Source: an uncultured Oscillospiraceae bacterium (lineage in GTDB: Bacteria; Bacillota; Clostridia; Oscillospirales; Ruminococcaceae). From it: a stretch of 64,000 bases of DNA. The DNA is taken from the NCBI GenBank assembly GCA_900540595.1, contig UQGL01000008.1, positions 1 through 64,000 on the forward strand. The letters run 5' to 3'. The position numbers were made by a program, and so were the translations under genes. Shown here in pieces: positions 58,427 to 64,000 of this stretch; position 1 is the stretch's first letter; each line of letters opens with the position of its first letter. Below the pieces are notes generated by a model. That model searched no databases. It had not been told where the DNA came from and saw only the letters and a list, made by a program, of their open reading frames with translations.

Positions 58427-60673
58427 ATGAGAAACCTGTATTCCCTCAATCAGGGCTGGACCCTCAGCTTCCCCAAGGGTGAGCGTGAAACCGAGACCGT
58501 CAACCTGCCCCATACCTGGAACGCCGTAGACGGCATGGACGGCAACGGCAGCTATCTGCGCACCACTGCAGTCTACACCCGCACCTTCAAGGCGCCCACC
58601 CAGCCGCTGGCCGGCGGCCGTCTGTATGTTGAGATCCCCGCCGCAGCCCTGAAGGCTACCGTGCGCATCAACGGCAAGGACGCCGTGACCCATGAGGGCG
58701 GCTACTCCTGCTTCCGCGCTGACATCACCGACCTCTGTGTTGCCGGTGACAATGAGATCAGCATCGAAGTCAGCAACGAGGACACCCCCACAATGTACCC
58801 TGCCTCCGCTGACTTTACCTTCTACGGCGGCCTGTACCGCGGTGTCAACCTGATCAGCGTCCCCGAGACCCACTTTGATCTGGACTATTACGGCGGCCCC
58901 GGCATCATGGTCACCCCCAAGCCGACCGAGGACGGCGGCGCGGACTTCACCGTGCAGGCCTTCGTTACCAATGCCGGCGACGACTTTACCGTCCAGTACA
59001 TTCTTGAGGATCCCTACGGCTGGGAGATCGCCGGTGCCGTGCGCCCCTCTGACAACACTGCTGTCACCCTGCATGTCCCCGAGGCCGTTCTGTGGAGCAT
59101 GGACGAACCGAACCTCTACACCGTCACCGCCCGTCTGAACCGCCGCAATGAGACCTATGACGAGATCATCCTCAACGCCGGTGTGCGCAGCTTTGCGGTC
59201 ACTCCTGATGGCGGCTTCTCCATCAACGGTGTGGCTACCCCGCTGCGCGGTGTTTCCCGCCATCAGGACCGCCTGTACAAAGGCAATGCCCTGACCGCTG
59301 AGGATCATTACGAGGACGCGCAGATCATCAAGGATCTGGGTGCCAACACGATTCGTCTGGCCCACTATCAGCACAGTCAGGACTTCTACGATGCCTGCGA
59401 CCAGCTGGGCTTCGCTGTCTGGGCCGAGATTCCCTTCATCAGCGTATTCAAGCCCGGTGACGCTGCCCATGAGCATTGCCGTCAGGAGATGAAGGAGCTG
59501 GTCATTCAGAACTACAACCACCCCTCCATCATGTTCTGGGGCATCTCCAATGAGATCCTCATCGGCGGCATCAGTCAGGAGCTGGTCGATTGCCATCACG
59601 ACCTGCAGAAGCTGGTCAAGGAGCTTGACCCGACCCGCCTGACTACCATCGCCCATGTTTCCCACACCCCCACCGATGGTCCGATGCACCACATCACCGA
59701 TCTGGAAAGCTACAACCACTACTTTGGCTGGTACGGCGGCAAGATCGAGGACAACGGCCCGTGGCTGGATAAGTTCCATGCCGAGCATCCCGACATCTGC
59801 CTTGGCGTGTCCGAATACGGCTGTGAGGGCATCGTGAACTGGCACAGCAGCAACCCGCAGCGCAAGGATTACAGCGAGGAGTACCAGACTCTCTATCACG
59901 AGCATATGGCGCAGGTCTTTGAGGACCGCCCCTGGGTTTGGGCCACCCATGTCTGGAATATGTTCGACTTCGGCTGCGCAGCCCGTAACGAGGGCGGCGT
60001 CGGCGGCCGCAACAACAAGGGTCTGGTCACCATCGACCGCAAGACCCGCAAGGAGAGCTTCTACCTCTATCAGGCGTACTGGTCCAAGGAGCCGATGGTT
60101 CACATTGTGGGCCGCCGCTACGCCCAGCGCGCCGGTGAGACCATCGAGGTCAAGGTCTACTCCAATCAGGACGAGGTAACGCTGTTCCTGAACGGCAAGG
60201 AGATCGGCAAGCAGCAGGCTCACCGTATCTTCCGCTTTGAGGTTGCCCTGCAGCCCGGCTTCAACACCCTGATGGCCATCACCGAGGATGCCCGCGACTG
60301 CATCACACTGGAAAAGGTCGAGAAGGAACCCGCCAGCTACGTTCTGCCCGAATTCACCGAGCATGTTGAGGGTGTTGCCAACTGGTTCCAGCAGGTAGGC
60401 AGCCTGGATCTGGATGCCCCGATGGAATTCCCCGAGGGCTACTACAATGTCAACGACAGTCTGGACGAGCTGTCCCACAATGAGGAAGCCTTTGCCATCG
60501 TGACAAAAGCCGTTAAGCTGACCACCAACTTCTCCATCGAGCCGGGTGTCGGCATGTGGGATATGCTCAAGAAGATGAGCCCCAAGGTCATGTGCGAGAT
60601 AATGCCCGATTCCTCCTTGGGCGACAAGTTCCTGAACAGCATCAACGCCCAGCTGATCAAGATCAAGAAGTAA
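58427..60673 (+). CDS. GH2 beta-galactosidase/beta-glycosidase
   Basis: A 748-aa cytoplasmic enzyme: jelly-roll domain (VNLPHTWNAVDG, FYGGLYRGVNLI), Ig-like domain, then TIM barrel with GVSRHQDR, ANTIRLAHYQHSQ, acid/base Glu in MFWGISNEI and nucleophile Glu in LGVSEYGCEG. An extra C-terminal domain (about 620-748) includes EGVANWFQQ. Codon choice is strongly C-ending, more than in neighbouring genes, which suggests high expression. A single gene with its own terminator; the upstream AraC regulator is broken. Confidence 0.9.
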   Translation: MRNLYSLNQGWTLSFPKGERETETVNLPHTWNAVDGMDGNGSYLRTTAVYTRTFKAPTQPLAGGRLYVEIPAAALKATVRINGKDAVTHEGGYSCFRADITDLCVAGDNEISIEVSNEDTPTMYPASADFTFYGGLYRGVNLISVPETHFDLDYYGGPGIMVTPKPTEDGGADFTVQAFVTNAGDDFTVQYILEDPYGWEIAGAVRPSDNTAVTLHVPEAVLWSMDEPNLYTVTARLNRRNETYDEIILNAGVRSFAVTPDGGFSINGVATPLRGVSRHQDRLYKGNALTAEDHYEDAQIIKDLGANTIRLAHYQHSQDFYDACDQLGFAVWAEIPFISVFKPGDAAHEHCRQEMKELVIQNYNHPSIMFWGISNEILIGGISQELVDCHHDLQKLVKELDPTRLTTIAHVSHTPTDGPMHHITDLESYNHYFGWYGGKIEDNGPWLDKFHAEHPDICLGVSEYGCEGIVNWHSSNPQRKDYSEEYQTLYHEHMAQVFEDRPWVWATHVWNMFDFGCAARNEGGVGGRNNKGLVTIDRKTRKESFYLYQAYWSKEPMVHIVGRRYAQRAGETIEVKVYSNQDEVTLFLNGKEIGKQQAHRIFRFEVALQPGFNTLMAITEDARDCITLEKVEKEPASYVLPEFTEHVEGVANWFQQVGSLDLDAPMEFPEGYYNVNDSLDELSHNEEAFAIVTKAVKLTTNFSIEPGVGMWDMLKKMSPKVMCEIMPDSSLGDKFLNSINAQLIKIKK

Positions 60674-60694
60674 AATCCCGTATAGCATCCCATT

Positions 60695-60729
60695 GCCGTA
60701 TGCCGGAATTGCCGGCATACGGCTTTTTT
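60695..60729 (+). terminator. Terminator of the GH2 gene
   Basis: Perfect 12-bp stem GCCGTATGCCGG / CCGGCATACGGC followed by six T. Confidence 0.92.
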
Positions 60730-60743
60730 GTTAGTAGGAATAC

Positions 60744-60793
60744 AAAAAGCAATGCGCACACAATTCTCAGAGAGAGTCGTGTGCGCATTGCTT
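60744..60793 (-). terminator. Terminator of the esterase operon
   Basis: Perfect 15-bp arms AAGCAATGCGCACAC (60747-60761) and its reverse complement (60779-60793), with TTTTT on the minus-strand side. Confidence 0.9.
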
Positions 60794-60802
60794 ATCCAGC
60801 GG

Positions 60803-62185
60803 TTATTCGCCGACCGCTTTGTTGGTCAGCATCGTCCAGACCAATTTCGGCATTGAGGCGCTGCCCATGCGGGCGGGCTGCTCACCCAGACGCAGAACCT
60901 TGTGCTGTGTTGCATCAATAGGCAGCCAGACAGGTACATCGGTGCCGTTGGGGTCACCGTGCTTTGCAAAGTTTGTGAGGTAGCTCACCATCTGAGCGCT
61001 CAGCACCTTGTCCTGGGCGGTGAAGGGTCGCCAGCAGTGGTCGAGCGTGCCGAACCAGTACCAGAGATCGCTGCTGTGCCATGCACCGCAGGCATCACCG
61101 GGCAGCTGACGGTCAAAGAACCATTCGTAACTGGCCGGGCCGTTCTGGGCTGCCTGCGTGCGACACCAGTCCCCTGCCATTTTATAGAGGATAGGCGGCA
61201 TCATGTCCTGACTGGTCACGCCGATCAGGTACGGGATATGCCGCTGCTCCCCTGCTGCGATTACCTCGGTGGCGGGCTTGCAGATGAATACACCGTCCTG
61301 CACCGGACCATTGGCCGACATGCTGTTCTTGCACTCTTTTTTGGCAGCCTGCCATGCTGTAAACAGCTCGGCAACGGGCAGCTTACGGAATGCATCCAGA
61401 TCGGCACAACCTGCCTTTTCCATGACCGCGTTCCAGAAACCATACTGCTCTGCCGCGGGCTTGGCAGTCAGCATCTTCGAGACACCGCCGCCGCTGCTCA
61501 TAACTGCCTTGGCGAACAGACCTTCCGTCAGCGGACTCAGGCAGAGCTGCTGCACGCTCATTGCACCGGCGCTCTGCCCCATGATGGTGATGTTGTCGGT
61601 ATCGCCGCCGAAGGCCGCAATGTTGGCACGCACCCACTGCAGGGCCGTCAGCTGGTCAAAAAGCGCATAGTTGCCGGTGTGGCCGGCCTCCTGCTGCAGC
61701 GCATCCAGACAGACAAAGCCCAGAGGGCCAAGGCGGTAGTTGATGGTCACGGCTACGCAGCCCTTGGTGGGCCACTCGGGCCCGTCAAAGTGCTTTTCGT
61801 GGCCGCAGCCGCCGCTGAAGCCGCCGCCATGAATGTAGAAGATGACCGGCAGCTTGCTTTCCGGCCCGGCATCGGCGGGGGTCCAGATATTCAAAAAAAG
61901 GCAGTCCTCGCTGTAGGTATAGGTCTCGCCGAGTCGGAACTCCTTATAATAAAAGGCTTTTTCCGGCATCTCGGCCTCGTTGTAAAAGGAGCGCGGCTGG
62001 TAGCAGCAGGCACCGTAGGCGGTGGCTTCATAGACGCCGTCCCAGTGGGTCACAGCCTCGGGGTAAGCCCAGCGCTCGGCTGTGGCGTAGCGGATCCCCT
62101 TGTAGGCAGCCACGCCGGGCCACTGGCAGTCGGTGCCGCAGATCGTGCCGCAGGGGGTATCGCGCAGATACTTTTGCTCGCTCAT
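60803..62185 (-). CDS. Type-B carboxylesterase
   Basis: A 460-aa serine esterase: CLFLNIWTP, oxyanion loop IHGGGFSGG, the nucleophile in IMGQSAGAMS, and late acid/His candidates. No signal peptide is present, so it acts inside the cell on an imported ester or acylated sugar. The start at 62185 follows AAAGGAG and lies 4 bp after the creatininase-like gene. It is the last gene of an operon with that gene and a GPH transporter, so the three probably treat one imported compound. Confidence 0.9.
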   Translation of the reverse strand: MSEQKYLRDTPCGTICGTDCQWPGVAAYKGIRYATAERWAYPEAVTHWDGVYEATAYGACCYQPRSFYNEAEMPEKAFYYKEFRLGETYTYSEDCLFLNIWTPADAGPESKLPVIFYIHGGGFSGGCGHEKHFDGPEWPTKGCVAVTINYRLGPLGFVCLDALQQEAGHTGNYALFDQLTALQWVRANIAAFGGDTDNITIMGQSAGAMSVQQLCLSPLTEGLFAKAVMSSGGGVSKMLTAKPAAEQYGFWNAVMEKAGCADLDAFRKLPVAELFTAWQAAKKECKNSMSANGPVQDGVFICKPATEVIAAGEQRHIPYLIGVTSQDMMPPILYKMAGDWCRTQAAQNGPASYEWFFDRQLPGDACGAWHSSDLWYWFGTLDHCWRPFTAQDKVLSAQMVSYLTNFAKHGDPNGTDVPVWLPIDATQHKVLRLGEQPARMGSASMPKLVWTMLTNKAVGE

Positions 62186-62189
62186 AAGA

Positions 62190-63029
62190 TCAGTTCTCCT
62201 TTTTGTTGTAGGCACTGGGCATCCATGGGTGGGTCTTTTCTACCTCGTTGTTGTAGTCTTCCAGCTTGCGCATCTGCTCCACCACATGGGGCATATCCAT
62301 GGCGGCTACAGCCTTTTCAAGGATGGACTGTCCCTCATCGGCAAGGCGCTGGCGGGCGGCCGCATCAGGGATGGCGGTGGTCGGCATATGGTCGCTCTGC
62401 TTGGCAAAGCAATAACCGATGGCTGCACTCTGATACGCAAGCCCGAACAGGTCATTAAACGGCGCACAGCTCTGCTGCATCGGCTCCGCATATGCCGTGG
62501 TCAGCGGAATATCCTCCAGACGGCCCATGATCTGGTATGCCCCTACTGTGATGGCGTGGAAACAGTCCATCGAGGTGAACAGATCCTTGGCCAGTTTGCC
62601 TAGCTGCTGGCTCAGGTCCATATACAGGATGGGGACGCCGGTCTCATCAAAGAAATCCCGCACCATGGGGCTGCAGGTCATGTGGGCAGGGCCATGGAAG
62701 CTGATGTAAATCTGCCGCTTGAAGCCCTGACGCAGCAGACTGTGGGCGATGGCGGACAGGTAGTCTATCCCCTGCCGCACGCTGACCTGCACAGTGCCGC
62801 GGCCCGAGGCGGTCGCCCCGGCATAGAAATACGGGAGTCCGGTCAGCACAAGGCCGTCACAGGCCTCGGCCATCCGCAGGGCGTATGCCTCGCTGATGAC
62901 GGTCTCGCTGTCCAGTGGAAAGCCGCCGTGCATCTCGACTGTACCGACCGGCACAATGATGATGTCGTTATGCTGCAGATATTCCTCGACCTCGCTGTTG
63001 AGCATCTTCGGCAAAATACGAGTCCTCAT
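62190..63029 (-). CDS. Creatininase-family amidohydrolase-like protein
   Basis: A 279-aa protein of the creatininase fold: VPVGTVEMHGGFPLDSET gives the Glu-x-His and Asp metal ligands. The second ligand region reads SFHGPAH where most members have a GxHGGN motif, and a late acidic ligand lies near TTAYAEPM. The altered loop suggests a changed substrate. Family members open cyclic amides or act on F420, riboflavin or mycofactocin intermediates. The start at 63029 follows GGAGG. Confidence 0.8.
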   Translation of the reverse strand: MRTRILPKMLNSEVEEYLQHNDIIIVPVGTVEMHGGFPLDSETVISEAYALRMAEACDGLVLTGLPYFYAGATASGRGTVQVSVRQGIDYLSAIAHSLLRQGFKRQIYISFHGPAHMTCSPMVRDFFDETGVPILYMDLSQQLGKLAKDLFTSMDCFHAITVGAYQIMGRLEDIPLTTAYAEPMQQSCAPFNDLFGLAYQSAAIGYCFAKQSDHMPTTAIPDAAARQRLADEGQSILEKAVAAMDMPHVVEQMRKLEDYNNEVEKTHPWMPSAYNKKEN

Positions 63030-63092
63030 AGTCGTTACCTCCAATCAGGAAAGGGGCTGCGCAGGATTGCCGCACAGCCCCGGGATCAGGCG

Positions 63093-64000
63093 TTATTCAG
63101 CGGCAGGGGTCTCCTTGCCGGATTTGAAAGCGGCCATCTTGGCGCGCACATCAGGGGTGATGTTCCAGACAAAGCGGAAGGCGATCCAGCTGCCCACAAT
63201 GAAGATAGCGGGGATCAGCACGACCAGCGCCTTGATGCCCGTCAGAGCGCCTGCGGTCTGGGTGGCAGCGCCGGCCTGATAGCCGATCCAGCCCAGCGCC
63301 AGTACGGCGGCGGAGTTGCCCACAGTCTGGCCGATGCGGCGGGTCAGGTTGAAGGTGCCGTAGATGGAACCTTCGGTGCGCTTGCCGGTGATCATCTCAT
63401 TGTAGTCGATGGCCTCACCTACCAGACCCCACTGCATGTAGATGGACACGCTGGCAAGACCCATTGCGATGGAGCTGATGAGCATGTAGGCGATTGCCGG
63501 AACAGAAGCAACCATCAGTGCGCCGAACAGCACAAAGTAGATGGCGGAGGCTGTCAGCAGGCAGATGCGGATCATACGCTCCAAGCCCACCTTGTCGGCG
63601 ATCTTGGGGGTGATGATCAGCGCCAGAATACCAAGAGGCATGCTCACGGCGCTGGCCATGCTCATCATGCCGATGTTGCCAAGCACATCGCCGTACATGT
63701 AGGTGCCCAACGTGCTGCTGACATACTGCATCGTGCAGATGCAGATGCCGTGGATGCACAGCGCCAGAAACGGCCGGTTTACGCGGAAAACATTCAGAAT
63801 GTCGGTCAGCTTAACGCTGTCATTGCTCTCGCTGGGGGCAACACTGACATGGCGCTCTTCAGTCCAGGCATAGTGCAGCATGCAGAACACAAAGCCGACA
63901 ATGGCGCAGAGGGTCGCACCGATGCCGAAGGCCTTGCTGGTATCGCCGAACTTGGCGAGCAGCTGGGGCATGATGATCATCGGGATGATGTTGCCGATCA
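63093..64000 (-). CDS. GPH-family transporter, cut by the right edge
   Basis: The C-terminal part (at least 300 aa) of a twelve-helix GPH symporter; the frame is open to the window end. Recognisable are MQWGLVGEAIDYNEMITGKRTEG, a family-typical segment of the late half, and FNLTRRIGQTVGNS. It is the upstream member of the operon with the creatininase-like protein and the carboxylesterase. A GC-rich hairpin (about 63051-63083) lies between it and the next gene. Confidence 0.88.
   Translation of the reverse strand, partial: IGNIIPMIIMPQLLAKFGDTSKAFGIGATLCAIVGFVFCMLHYAWTEERHVSVAPSESNDSVKLTDILNVFRVNRPFLALCIHGICICTMQYVSSTLGTYMYGDVLGNIGMMSMASAVSMPLGILALIITPKIADKVGLERMIRICLLTASAIYFVLFGALMVASVPAIAYMLISSIAMGLASVSIYMQWGLVGEAIDYNEMITGKRTEGSIYGTFNLTRRIGQTVGNSAAVLALGWIGYQAGAATQTAGALTGIKALVVLIPAIFIVGSWIAFRFVWNITPDVRAKMAAFKSGKETPAAE

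Noticed and set aside
1..64000. tRNA or rRNA genes
   Set aside because: No cloverleaf with a GTTCRA-type T arm or rRNA signature was noticed on reading both strands, although a dedicated scan could not be run.

Overview
The window looks like chromosome of a GC-rich Clostridia gut commensal, most likely Oscillospirales (Faecalibacterium/Gemmiger/Subdoligranulum-like). The basis is AGGAGG-type ribosome sites, many ATGA start/stop overlaps, sigma-A type promoters, GPH-family sugar transporters paired with glycosidases, paired signalling operons and Gram-positive lipoproteins. The placement is inferred from gene content; no rRNA or tRNA is present to confirm it.

Layout. 1-4.9 kb: a LytTR/GHKL two-component system facing a phosphorylation-dead receiver protein and a large lipoprotein. 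4.9-7.5 kb: a flavin-binding protein, a gene fragment and an AEC-type permease. 7.47-11.45 kb: a compact integrated element of about 3.95 kb with a rolling-circle initiator, a catalytic-domain-only tyrosine recombinase, three small genes, a short RNA and a hairpin-packed non-coding block, bounded by dif-like 11-6-11 sites. 11.6-13.8 kb: an anion permease and an esterase. 13.9-19.7 kb: a second signalling locus with a regulator, a kinase, a membrane protein and two related lipoproteins. 20-26 kb: scattered single genes, including a ZIP metal transporter, two methyltransferases with an alpha/beta hydrolase, and a xanthine/uracil permease. 26.2-32.2 kb: a TetR - GH2 - GPH - GH36 operon for galactosides. 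32.3-38.6 kb: a MATE exporter, a third two-component system, and a divergent dehydrogenase operon. 38.6-46 kb: UDP-galactopyranose mutase, UDP-glucose dehydrogenase and a four-gene surface-polymer O-acylation operon. 46.3-54 kb: an operon for rhamnosidase (GH78), GPH transporter, GH3 beta-glucosidase and a membrane protein. 54.3-64 kb: flotillin, a second MATE exporter, a decayed AraC regulator, a GH2 enzyme, and an incomplete esterase/creatininase-like/GPH operon.

How it fits together. Three carbohydrate loci (beta/alpha-galactosides, rhamnosides with beta-glucosides, and one further GH2 locus) give the cell narrow glycoside-uptake modules. Three two-component systems sit beside plausible binding sites: LytTR direct repeats, a shared GTTACAGCTT box and 11-bp-period GATAAAC repeats. 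The 39-46 kb block would supply activated sugars and O-acyl groups to a surface polysaccharide.

The most unusual item is the 7.47-11.45 kb element. Its replication/integration operon appears to start from a promoter lying inside its own attachment repeats, followed by a leader terminator, and a tandem inverted-repeat origin candidate directly precedes the initiator gene. A small mobile repeat (MITE-like, about 236 bp, 4-bp target duplication) is present once in full, once cut by the left edge, and possibly once as a short derivative.
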